64,000 nt of DNA, taken from Aporhodopirellula aestuarii (GTDB lineage: Bacteria > Planctomycetota > Planctomycetia > Pirellulales > Pirellulaceae). Shown piece by piece: positions 1-8,310 of the stretch. The DNA lies in NCBI RefSeq assembly GCF_023701485.1, contig NZ_JAMQBK010000060.1:447628-511627 (forward strand), in the 5' to 3' direction. Positions within the stretch are counted from its first letter, which is position 1, and each line of letters begins with the position of its first letter. Under the pieces are notes generated by a model. It was not told where the DNA came from, ran no database searches, and was given only the letters and a program-made list of their open reading frames with translations. The translations under genes were made by a program, and so were the position numbers.

Positions 1-141
1 TACCGAATCACTTCTATGTACCTGCTTAGCGCTGTCGGCTCACTCATGTTTGCGAAACGACTAACTCAACAGCCCGCTCGCGCCGTTCCGCTAGGACTTT
101 TGGCGGCAGGGCGCGACCCCAGGTTCAGGTTTGACGAAGCA

Positions 142-1533
142 CTAGCTCGCTGCTTCGGCGGTAGTGATCTCGCGTGATTTGCGACTCAGCAAGGCGTTGG
201 CCTGGTCATCGTCGATGAACTGTTCCGCTTTGGGATCCCAACGCAGTTCACGGCCGAGCATCAGGGCGATGTTGCACATGTGGCACGAGGTCATCGTGCG
301 ATGGTGCGACCACACGTCCGAGATCGGTAGGCCACCGTCTTCGATGCAGGCGAAGAAGTTGCCCATGTGATTGCCGGATCGTTTGCCTTTGCAAAGTTCG
401 GCGATCTTGTCATCGAGTTCTTTGCGGTCGGCGTCGGTCAACGCTTCCATCGGGCGACCTTCGATCTTGCCACGGTTCACGAAGATACGTCCCTTGTCGC
501 CTTCAAACAAAATTCCGTTGCCGAAGTCGACGTTGTCGCCTTCACGTTTGTAGTGATCGTTGACGCTCAGTGTGGAACCGTTCTCGAATTCCAAATCGAT
601 ATGGAACTTCGTCGCCGTGTTGTACCCGTTGGGTAGCGAGGCTTCTCCGTTGAGGAACGAGTTCCAATTGAAATCGGCGGGAACGATCGGCGTGAATTCA
701 CCTGTGGCCGAAATGCGTACCGGGCCGGTTTCGCCGGGGGCGAGTGCCCACTGCGCGATGTCGATATGGTGGGCGCCCCAATCGGTCATTTTGCCGCCGG
801 AGTATTCGAAGTACCAGCGGAAGAAACGCCGTCGCTCTTCGCTGTACTTGGCTTCGGGAGCCGGGCCGACCCACAGGTCCCAATCGAGATCGTCGGGGGC
901 GGTGGTGTTTTCAAACGGGCCGCCTTCGGGTGCACCGCCGATGGCGACGTAGGCGTTGACGTTGTCGCCGAGGCGTCCGGTCTGCACCATGGCGATCGCG
1001 GTGAGGAAGCGGCCCTTGTCGCTGCGTTGTTGGGTTCCGACCTGGAACACTTTGCCGGTTTCTTCGACGACTTTGCGAATCTGTTTGCCTTCGTCGATCG
1101 TGAGCGTCAGCGGTTTTTCGCAGTAAACGTGTGCACCGGCACGCAGCGCGGCGATCGCGATCGGGACGTGCCAGTGGTCTGGGGTTCCGATCGTGACAAC
1201 GTCAGGCTTTTCGGTTTCGAGCATCTCGCGGTAGTCGCGATAGGTGTTGAGTTTGCCGCCGAAGGACTGATTGAATTCCGCGGTGTGTCGATCATCGACG
1301 TCGCAAACGGCGACCATGGTGGCGAATTTCGCGGCTTGGCGGGCGACGGCGCCTCCGCGGTTGTACCGTCCGCGGCTACCGCCCACGCCGATCGACGCCA
1401 AACGTAGTTTTTTCGAACTCGAGTCGTCGGATTGGTCCGCGGCAGTCGTGGTACCGGCTAGCGTCAGCGCGGAGCCGGCCGCGGCGCTGGTTCGTAAAAA
1501 ATCTCGTCGATTGGCATTCATGGCAATGTCCAT
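142..1533 (-). CDS. Tat-exported Gfo/Idh/MocA family oxidoreductase
   Basis: 463 aa NAD(P)-dependent oxidoreductase-like protein, probably acting on sugars or sugar derivatives outside the cytoplasm. A twin-arginine motif NRRDFLR (residues 8-14) precedes an Ala/Thr-rich stretch. The Rossmann loop GVGGSRG is at 49-55, TPDHWH at 117-122, the family EKP motif at 139-141 and the C-terminal-domain motif DWGAHHID at 251-258. Two ATGs are possible (1533 and 1521); both keep the Tat signal. The mRNA leader just upstream is C-rich (CCCCCTCCCC) with no Shine-Dalgarno. A GH29 fucosidase lies upstream on the same strand, which suggests a carbohydrate role. Family is clear; the substrate is not. Paralogs in the window are at 45496-46863 and 59899-61206. 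Confidence 0.93.
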   Translation of the reverse strand: MDIAMNANRRDFLRTSAAAGSALTLAGTTTAADQSDDSSSKKLRLASIGVGGSRGRYNRGGAVARQAAKFATMVAVCDVDDRHTAEFNQSFGGKLNTYRDYREMLETEKPDVVTIGTPDHWHVPIAIAALRAGAHVYCEKPLTLTIDEGKQIRKVVEETGKVFQVGTQQRSDKGRFLTAIAMVQTGRLGDNVNAYVAIGGAPEGGPFENTTAPDDLDWDLWVGPAPEAKYSEERRRFFRWYFEYSGGKMTDWGAHHIDIAQWALAPGETGPVRISATGEFTPIVPADFNWNSFLNGEASLPNGYNTATKFHIDLEFENGSTLSVNDHYKREGDNVDFGNGILFEGDKGRIFVNRGKIEGRPMEALTDADRKELDDKIAELCKGKRSGNHMGNFFACIEDGGLPISDVWSHHRTMTSCHMCNIALMLGRELRWDPKAEQFIDDDQANALLSRKSREITTAEAAS

Positions 1534-1573
1534 TTTGGGGAGGGGGATAGGAACGTGCGATGTTAGCAGAGTC

Positions 1574-3088
1574 TCACTCGATACTGCTGATTTTAAACGT
1601 CCACGCGAACTCGCATGGCATTTTAGAAGGGTTCATGGAGGGGATGTTGATGACGACATCGGATCCGACCTGTCTCCAGCTCAGTTCCTCATCACGGCCG
1701 AGCATGGTGACCACCGCGTCTTGGGATGCCGTGACGTCTTGGATCGTCAACGTTTCATCGGGGAATAGGCCGCAAATCGCGTAGAGGGCCTTCCCTTTGC
1801 GTGTGAAAACGGCCTCTTTGCGGGCTTTGCCTTGGTCGGGATTTTTCAGCAGTTTGTTGACGTCGTATTGGACGCGGTAGTTGCCTTTGCCGAGTTCCTC
1901 TTGGATGCCCGCGGTCCACTGGCAAGTCTTCTGATGGGTTGTCGTGCCGTAGATCGCTTCGCCGTTGACGTCGAGCCAATCGCCGATCTCAGCGAGTCGC
2001 TCTTCCATCAACGGTGGAATTCGGCCGTCGGCCGTCGGGCCGATGTCGAGCAGGAAGTTGCCGCCCCGTGAGACAATGTCGATCAGCATCAAGACCAGCG
2101 ATTCGCTGCTGTTGTAATCTTCGAACCGTTCGGTTCGGCTGTAACCGAACGAGTGAGCCATCCCGCGGTTTTCTTCCCAAGCGTTGTCGGCATTGGGAAG
2201 TCCCGCGCCGTATTCGGTGGTGTAATAACCGCCGTGTTTGTGACGATCACCTTTGCCCCAGCGGTCGTTGATGACGACCTCGTCTTTGCACGGCGATTCG
2301 TTGAACAACCAAGTCAACATTTCCGAAGACCTCCACGTCTCCGCCGGATGATCCCATTCCCCGTCAGTGAAGATGACCGCGGGTTGGTATTGATTGACCA
2401 TGTCTTTGAATTGAGGAATCAAATGTTTCTCAACGAACAAGTCAACGTCAGCGGTGTAGAGCGGGTTGAACCATTCGTAAATCGAATAATACAGACCCAT
2501 TTTGACATCCGTTTTGCGGACCGCCGTGGTGAGTTCGCCGACGAGGTCGCGGCCGGGTCCGGAGTTGGTGCTGCACCACGGGCGTCCCCACGCGAGGTCT
2601 GATTCTTTGCTCGGCCAGAGACAGTAACCGTCGTGATGTTTGGACGTCAGTACAACGTATTTTGCGCCTGACTCTTCAAATGATTTTGCCCACTGGTCGG
2701 CGTCGAAAAGCTCGCACGTGAACATCGGCACGAAGTCGGGATACGTGAAGTTTTCACCATACACGCGATCATGAAACGGTTTGACGAACGGGTGGGAACG
2801 TCGTTTCGGATTTACAAGATCCATCCAGTACCACTCCGAGTATCGACCAACTTCGGAGAACGCGGGTACTGAGTAGGGACCCCAATGAATGAAAATTCCG
2901 AACTTGGCGTCTCTCCACCACGCGGGGGTCGGGCGGGCATCGATCGCTTGCCAAGCCGCTGCTTCTCTTTCTTGTTTGGTGAATTCCGCTTTCGTTTCGA
3001 CTGATTCGGTTTGCTGCGCACGGGCGACACTGAACAAGCAAACGACGGACAACGTCACCGACAGAAACGGCGCAACGCGATATAGCAC
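1574..3088 (-). CDS. alpha-L-fucosidase, glycoside hydrolase family 29
   Basis: Exported GH29 enzyme removing terminal alpha-L-fucose from glycans such as algal fucans. Near the mature N-terminus is the family hallmark PTPAWWRDAKFGIFIHWG, followed by the SEWYWMDL segment, the substrate-loop sequence SKHHDGYCLWPS, and VIFTDGEWDHP, which should hold the catalytic Asp nucleophile. I chose the GTG at 3088 (504 aa) because it gives a compact signal peptide (MLYRVAPFLSV..., ending VARAQ). An in-frame TTG at 3139 would add 17 residues encoded by a pyrimidine-only tract and looks like leader. Downstream on the same strand is a Gfo/Idh/MocA protein 40 bases away, so the two may be co-transcribed. Family assignment is firm; linkage specificity is not visible. 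Confidence 0.93.
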   Translation of the reverse strand: MLYRVAPFLSVTLSVVCLFSVARAQQTESVETKAEFTKQEREAAAWQAIDARPTPAWWRDAKFGIFIHWGPYSVPAFSEVGRYSEWYWMDLVNPKRRSHPFVKPFHDRVYGENFTYPDFVPMFTCELFDADQWAKSFEESGAKYVVLTSKHHDGYCLWPSKESDLAWGRPWCSTNSGPGRDLVGELTTAVRKTDVKMGLYYSIYEWFNPLYTADVDLFVEKHLIPQFKDMVNQYQPAVIFTDGEWDHPAETWRSSEMLTWLFNESPCKDEVVINDRWGKGDRHKHGGYYTTEYGAGLPNADNAWEENRGMAHSFGYSRTERFEDYNSSESLVLMLIDIVSRGGNFLLDIGPTADGRIPPLMEERLAEIGDWLDVNGEAIYGTTTHQKTCQWTAGIQEELGKGNYRVQYDVNKLLKNPDQGKARKEAVFTRKGKALYAICGLFPDETLTIQDVTASQDAVVTMLGRDEELSWRQVGSDVVINIPSMNPSKMPCEFAWTFKISSIE

Positions 3089-3250
3089 GGCGGGGCTCAG
3101 AAGAGAGTGGAAGGGTGGGAAGGTTTGGTGGGAGGGCAAACGGCGAGCCGTTTGACGGCCAAATTATAGTCCCTGGCCCCGTGCAGAGGACGTCCGATAG
3201 CACGTCCGCGACAATTTTACGTCTATTGACTTCGCTTCAAAAACGCTGGG

Positions 3251-4000
3251 CTATTTTGTGCAGCGGTATACAAATGCGGGCGGTAGATTACGCCACACTG
3301 TGGGACTGCGATGAACGTCCGAGAAAGTCTCGCGAAGTCGCCGAGAGAAGCGGACGCCGGCGGGGAGCACAACGCCTTGCCAATACGCGAAGGTCGCAAA
3401 TTGGCCGCCCGGTTTAAGCACGTCAAGCGTCGCGTCGAGAATGCTTCGTTGCAGCGACTCGGGAAACGAAGCCCATGGCAGACCACAAATGATCGCGTCG
3501 ACTTGTTCCATTCCCGCGGCCTGACATAGACGGGCCACTTCCGCGGCCGATTCCTCGTGGACGAGCGTGTCGGGGCACCGCTTGCGGGTGATTTCGGCGA
3601 GTTCGGGCGAACGTTCGATCGCGAAGAATTTTGCATCGGGGTGGAGTCGCCGCTTGATGCCTTCGGTGAACACGCCCGTGCCAGGGCCGTACTCCACCAC
3701 ACCGCGTGCATTGTCCCAATCGAACCACTCGACCATCGTTTCGACGAGTCCCTGGCTGCTCGGCGCGATCGCCCCAACGGCGGTCGGATTGCGAGCGAAG
3801 TTTTTCAGGAACGTCCACGCCATCGCTCCATTGCGAGCGGTCGGTGCAGCCTGCTCGGGGCCCGATTGCGAGGGATTGGTGGAAATGGTTCGTGCTCTCG
3901 GACGCGGAAATTTGGCGTGAAACTCATCTGACGATCGCTCGTCCGATGATAACGCATTTGTCCCTTCCGGTGGCCGGTCGTGGTTCTTGAGATTTGCCAC
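3251..4000 (-). CDS. class I SAM-dependent methyltransferase, PmtA/KsgA-like
   Basis: Up to 249 aa. The SAM-binding motif EYGPGTG is at 103-109, an acidic ribose-binding residue follows in FAIERSPELAE, and IICGLPWASFPE matches the motif IV loop. The opening NFARNPTAVGAIAPSS is typical of the phospholipid N-methyltransferase (PmtA)-like branch, so phosphatidylethanolamine methylation is a reasonable but unproven guess. The first ~59 residues are low-complexity and polar; M60 (position 3823, MAWTFLKNF) is a plausible alternative start giving 190 aa, the usual PmtA length. A small coiled-coil gene ends immediately downstream on the same strand? No: it lies upstream of this gene in coordinates 4036-4281, separated by 35 bases, so the two may share a transcript. 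Confidence 0.82.
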   Translation of the reverse strand: MANLKNHDRPPEGTNALSSDERSSDEFHAKFPRPRARTISTNPSQSGPEQAAPTARNGAMAWTFLKNFARNPTAVGAIAPSSQGLVETMVEWFDWDNARGVVEYGPGTGVFTEGIKRRLHPDAKFFAIERSPELAEITRKRCPDTLVHEESAAEVARLCQAAGMEQVDAIICGLPWASFPESLQRSILDATLDVLKPGGQFATFAYWQGVVLPAGVRFSRRLRETFSDVHRSPTVWRNLPPAFVYRCTK

Positions 4001-4035
4001 GATCCGCCGAGTTTATTGAGAGTCGGGCGGCCGAA

Positions 4036-4281
4036 TCAGTCCAGATCGACCTCGTCTTCCATTTCGATATTCAAACCCTTGAGCACGTCGCGGAGTTTTC
4101 GTTCGAGGTCATCGAGTTGCAACATCGCTTCGTCTTGACGACGTTCCAAATCGGCGAGTAGTTGGCCGGGGGCATCTGCTTCGGGGTCTGACAGGCTCGT
4201 AGGAAACATCGAATCGCTTGATTGGAGTACGGTCGCATAGTTGAGATTTCTGGGCTCCCAGGCCGCTGGATGGGCCGCCAA
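4036..4281 (-). CDS. small acidic coiled-coil protein, function unknown
   Basis: 81 aa from the longest frame, or 57 aa from the ATG at 4209 (MFPTSLSDPEADAPG), which I think more likely because the first 24 residues look like leader. The C-terminal half (LADLERRQDEAMLQLDDLERKLRDVL) has heptad spacing of Leu and alternating charges, predicting a single coiled coil; it ends in an acidic tail. No catalytic motif is seen. It ends 35 bases before the methyltransferase start on the same strand, so it probably is the first gene of a two-gene unit. It may be a real small protein, since the reading frame is codon-typical and helical, but no family is recognised. Confidence 0.55.
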   Translation of the reverse strand: MAAHPAAWEPRNLNYATVLQSSDSMFPTSLSDPEADAPGQLLADLERRQDEAMLQLDDLERKLRDVLKGLNIEMEDEVDLD

Positions 4282-4547
4282 AAGGGTGGGAGCGGGGAGC
4301 GGTCCGACGCGTCGATCGATCGGCCACGGTTATGACGATCGACCGTTTATTCCGGAATTCGCAGCGGCGGGCCGGTCGTGACGGTGGTTCCGAAAAGCGA
4401 AGATTTGACGGTTGTCCGGCTGGCGACGGTCGTATCGATTTTGGTATCAGTGCAGCGTGATTGACCGGAATCGCCGGTTAAAAATTAAGAAATGGGATCC
4501 CGTTCCAAACCAAAAACGGGGCGGTAGCCGGTGAAGGTGGAGCGAAC

Positions 4548-5681
4548 GTGAACGCGAGTTCGCACGACCGAAATGCGAGCCGATTTCATGACTCCTCCCA
4601 CCGAGGTCGTGCGATCGCGGGTTACCCCTGCGCCTGCTTGGTGCTGTTGTGCGTGCTGACGACGGTGTGTTCCCAATTCGGGTGCCGCGGGATCGTCAAG
4701 TTTGGCGAGAGTCGCCAAACGGTGGCCGCCCGGCGGTTGTCTCGACAGGGGCTCAAAGCGGCACGCGATGGAGACTGGATCGTCGCCGAGACGCTCTTCA
4801 GCGAATCGCTCGAGGTCTCTGATAACAACGATGCCGCCCATCGTGGACTCGCCGACACGCTGTGGCAGCGTGGCCGTCGCAACGACGCGATCGAACATCT
4901 CAAACAAGCCGTGCAGCTCAGCGCTGGGGACCCCAAGCACCTGCAACGGCTCGGCCGCATGTATCTCGAACTGGGGCGTGTCGACGAGGCAGCCCGGCAA
5001 TGCGAAATCGCTCTCCAGTCTGATCGCGAGTGGGCGGCGTTGTGGGCGTTGTGGGGTGACTGCGAACTCGCTCAATCGCGGACCGAATCGGCCCTCGCCG
5101 CTTACCATCGAGCGTTGTCGTTGCAGCCCGATTACCCGTACGTGCAATTGCAGGCGGCGGAAATCTATCACCAGCAGAAACGACACGATCGGCTGCTCGC
5201 CACCCTCGACCGACTCAACGAATCGGAGGGCTCGCTCGTGATGAACCAGACCGACGGAGGCATTGTGCCCGGTCGCGCCGATTTATTGCGTGGATTGGCG
5301 ATGCGAGAACTCGGCCGGATCGAGGAATCCAACCGATACCTCGTTGCCGCGGCCCAGAAAAACCCGGCCGACGTGACTTCCCGGTTGCAGTTAGCGGCCG
5401 CCTCGATCTCCAACGGGGATCCGGTTTCAGCCCAGGGCTGGTTGGCTCAGGCGATGCAGGTCGATCCCGAAGCCGTCGCCGCGTCGGGTTGGGTACGCAG
5501 TGGAATCGACACCTCCGAACTCGCCAACAACGTGATCGCGTCGGCGATGGAGGATCCTTTGGCGGGCGGCAGGGCGTCCTCGTACGGCCCGCCGTCTGCG
5601 TACCAGTTGCCGGCGAATTTCGAAGTGCCGACCTCGCGTTCTCGCATGGCGGTCGGACCCGTCGATTCGGAAAACCGCTGA
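4548..5681 (+). CDS. TPR-repeat protein with N-terminal membrane anchor
   Basis: 377 aa. A hydrophobic segment at about residues 28-41 followed by FGC (Cys46) may be a non-canonical lipoprotein signal or a simple membrane anchor. From about residue 60 to 320 there are degenerate tetratricopeptide repeats; clear units are the ones around GDWIVAETLFSESLEVS, GRRNDAIEHLKQAVQL, GRVDEAARQCEIALQ and SRTESALAAYHRALSLQPD. The C-terminal ~50 residues are Pro/Ser-rich and probably unstructured. TPR proteins scaffold other proteins; no enzymatic motif is present. It is transcribed toward rnpB, with about 90 bases between. Partner unknown. Confidence 0.85.
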   Translation: MNASSHDRNASRFHDSSHRGRAIAGYPCACLVLLCVLTTVCSQFGCRGIVKFGESRQTVAARRLSRQGLKAARDGDWIVAETLFSESLEVSDNNDAAHRGLADTLWQRGRRNDAIEHLKQAVQLSAGDPKHLQRLGRMYLELGRVDEAARQCEIALQSDREWAALWALWGDCELAQSRTESALAAYHRALSLQPDYPYVQLQAAEIYHQQKRHDRLLATLDRLNESEGSLVMNQTDGGIVPGRADLLRGLAMRELGRIEESNRYLVAAAQKNPADVTSRLQLAAASISNGDPVSAQGWLAQAMQVDPEAVAASGWVRSGIDTSELANNVIASAMEDPLAGGRASSYGPPSAYQLPANFEVPTSRSRMAVGPVDSENR

Positions 5682-5768
5682 TTTTCCCCGTGGTATTCGC
5701 TCGCGATTGACGCCACCCACCCACACGCCCGGTTGTGACGGGAGGGTTTTGCGAGGATTCTATCGGAC

Positions 5769-6186
<418 letters not shown>

Positions 6187-6241
6187 ATTTTCATCATTCT
6201 TGTTCCTACCCCGCCGTACGCCAGCGGGACCATTCCCAGTC

Positions 6242-7276
6242 ATGACGATCTCTCGATCCGACGAACGTTATCTACGCCAATCCCAGTTCGACCCGATCGG
6301 ACATGAGGGACAGGCCCGCATCGAATCCGCTCGGGTGGCCATACTCGGTTGCGGCGCCCTCGGCAGCGTTGCCGGCGAACTGCTCGCCCGCGCCGGCGTC
6401 GGAATGTTGCGGCTGATCGATCGCGATCTCGTCGAATGGAGCAATCTGCAACGCCAAGGGCTCTACACCGAACACGATGCCGAAACGGCCGCCGCGAAAG
6501 CCGAAGCAGCCGCGTCTCATTTGCGAGCCATTAATTCATCGATCGAAATCCAAGAACGCGTCGTCGATATCACGTCCGCGAACATCGCCCGCAACCTCGA
6601 AGAGGTTGATCTCGTGATCGATGCGACGGACAACTTTGCCGCGCGGCTGTTGCTCAATGATTGGTCCGTTCAGACGCAAACGCCGTGGGTGCATGGCGGG
6701 TGTATCGGTGCGGGGGGACAGGTGCGTTTGTTTGGTGGTGGTTCGCCGTGCTTCCGATGCCTCCTGCCGCAGCCTCCCGCGCCTGGCGAAACCGCCACCT
6801 GTGACACAGCCGGCGTGCTCGGTCCGGCGACGCATTTGATCGCGAGCCTGCAAGCATGTGAAGCGATCAAGTGGCTCTCGGGCAATCGGCTCGATGTCCG
6901 CAACGAGATCGTGTCTCTGGATTTGTGGAATAATCAAATTCGCACAATCCGCTTGTCGGCGAACGAGAACTGCCGTACCTGTGTCCAGCATGAATACGAT
7001 TTTCTAAACGCGTCGACGTCTCACGCTCAAGCGGCCGAGACGCTCTGTGGCCGCGAGGCGGTGCAAATCGCGGGGGCCGGCCGCGACGTCGATCTGCAGC
7101 GGATGGCTCAGACGTGGGAATCCGTCGGGACCGTCAAAACGACGAGGTTTTTCGTCAGAGTGTCGCTTCCCGAGGAACGTGTGCTCACGCTTTTTCGCGA
7201 CGGCCGGGCGGTGATTAGCGGTGTTCGCGACATCCCTCACGCCCGTTCGTTGTTCGACCGCTACGTCGGTTCTTAG
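6242..7276 (+). CDS. ThiF/MoeB/HesA-family sulfur-carrier adenylyltransferase
   Basis: E1-like enzyme that adenylates the C-terminal Gly-Gly of a small sulfur-carrier protein (ThiS, MoaD type). From the ATG at 6242 (344 aa) the nucleotide motif GCGALGS is at 36-42, the Asp/Arg segment DRDLVEWSNLQRQ at 60-72, zinc-binding CFRC (170-173) and CRTC (244-247), and a candidate acceptor Cys187 in TCDT. An upstream in-frame ATG at 6200 would start just after rnpB and adds a Pro-rich tail I regard as untranslated. A C-terminal ~90-residue extension ending FRDGRAVISG...ARSLFDRYVGS is typical of planctomycete members rather than a rhodanese domain. Whether it serves thiamine or molybdopterin cannot be decided here, as no carrier gene is adjacent. 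Confidence 0.9.
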   Translation: MTISRSDERYLRQSQFDPIGHEGQARIESARVAILGCGALGSVAGELLARAGVGMLRLIDRDLVEWSNLQRQGLYTEHDAETAAAKAEAAASHLRAINSSIEIQERVVDITSANIARNLEEVDLVIDATDNFAARLLLNDWSVQTQTPWVHGGCIGAGGQVRLFGGGSPCFRCLLPQPPAPGETATCDTAGVLGPATHLIASLQACEAIKWLSGNRLDVRNEIVSLDLWNNQIRTIRLSANENCRTCVQHEYDFLNASTSHAQAAETLCGREAVQIAGAGRDVDLQRMAQTWESVGTVKTTRFFVRVSLPEERVLTLFRDGRAVISGVRDIPHARSLFDRYVGS

Positions 7277-7347
7277 CTGCCGTTTGTACCTGCGAAGGTT
7301 TGGCGTCCGTTTCAACCGACACACCCATTTTCCGCTAAGCTATCGGC

Positions 7348-8310
7348 ATGTCCAACGTCACTCCCGCCGCTGTCGATTCACCTACACCGCCCGCACCGTC
7401 CGCCAAATCGGACGATGGCGGGCCGCTGCTCTCGCCGGCATTGTTGCAACGCCTCGAACGGCTTGAGCTGGTTTCTCGAAAGATCTTTCGCGGGCGGATG
7501 AAGGGCGAACGGATCAGTCGTCGGAAAGGGCAAAGTGTCGAGTTCGCGGATTTTCGCAATTATGTTCCCGGCGACGACCTGCGGCTGATTGATTGGAACC
7601 TCTACGCCCGGCTCGACCAACTCTTCCTCAAGTTGTTCCAGGAAGAGGAAGACCTGCACTTCTATGCGCTGATCGACACGAGTGCGTCGATGAATTTCGG
7701 TTCGCCGAACAAACTACGAGTTGCCAAACAACTCGCCGCCGCACTCGGTTACGTCGGACTCTGCCGCGGCGATCGGGTCAGCGTTCAAGCGTTGGGGCCG
7801 GCCGGCCGAGCGGCACCGGTGGTTCGGTCTCGCGCGGCATTGTGGAAGCTGCTGAAATATCTCGATGGACTTACGCCAGCGGCCAATCTCGATGTCGAAG
7901 CCAACGTGTCGCTGCACGATGGTGTGAAGGACTTTGTCTTGCGTGGGATGTCGACGGGGGTCGTGGTGTTGATCACGGACCTAATGGACAAATCAGGGTA
8001 CGAGTCGGCGCTGCGGATGTTGATCGGTCGCCAAATGGATGTCTTCGTATTGCATGTGCTCTCGCAAGAGGAACTTGATCCGCCGCTGCGGGGTGATCGT
8101 CGGTTGATCGATGTCGAGGACGGCGACGCGGCTGAAATCACGGTCAATCAGTACGTGATCGATCGTTATCAAGAAACTCTCAAAGCGTTCCTGCATCAAG
8201 CACGGCAGTATTGTGCCCAGCGATCGATCATGCATGTGTTGGTTCCCACGGACACGCCGATCGAAACCGTGATGACGAAGTACTTGCGATCACGGGGAGT
8301 CGTCCGATGA
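7348..8310 (+). CDS. DUF58 domain protein (MoxR-vWA system component)
   Basis: 320 aa, cytoplasmic. The DUF58 core (RISRRKGQSVEFADFRNYVPGDD and IDWNLYARLDQLFLK, about 55-95) is followed by a von Willebrand factor A-like fold with a MIDAS sequence DTSAS at 110-114 and VVLITDLMD further on. DUF58 proteins normally work with a MoxR AAA+ ATPase and a membrane vWA protein in chaperone-like maturation or envelope stress roles. The stop overlaps the start of the following BatA-like gene (ATGA), implying translational coupling. No MoxR ATPase is found next to the pair in this window. Confidence 0.92.
   Translation: MSNVTPAAVDSPTPPAPSAKSDDGGPLLSPALLQRLERLELVSRKIFRGRMKGERISRRKGQSVEFADFRNYVPGDDLRLIDWNLYARLDQLFLKLFQEEEDLHFYALIDTSASMNFGSPNKLRVAKQLAAALGYVGLCRGDRVSVQALGPAGRAAPVVRSRAALWKLLKYLDGLTPAANLDVEANVSLHDGVKDFVLRGMSTGVVVLITDLMDKSGYESALRMLIGRQMDVFVLHVLSQEELDPPLRGDRRLIDVEDGDAAEITVNQYVIDRYQETLKAFLHQARQYCAQRSIMHVLVPTDTPIETVMTKYLRSRGVVR

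Noticed and set aside
4461-4489. TTGACC followed by an A/T-rich stretch as a promoter for the TPR gene
   Set aside because: The -10 candidate (ATTAAG) matches only three of six consensus bases.
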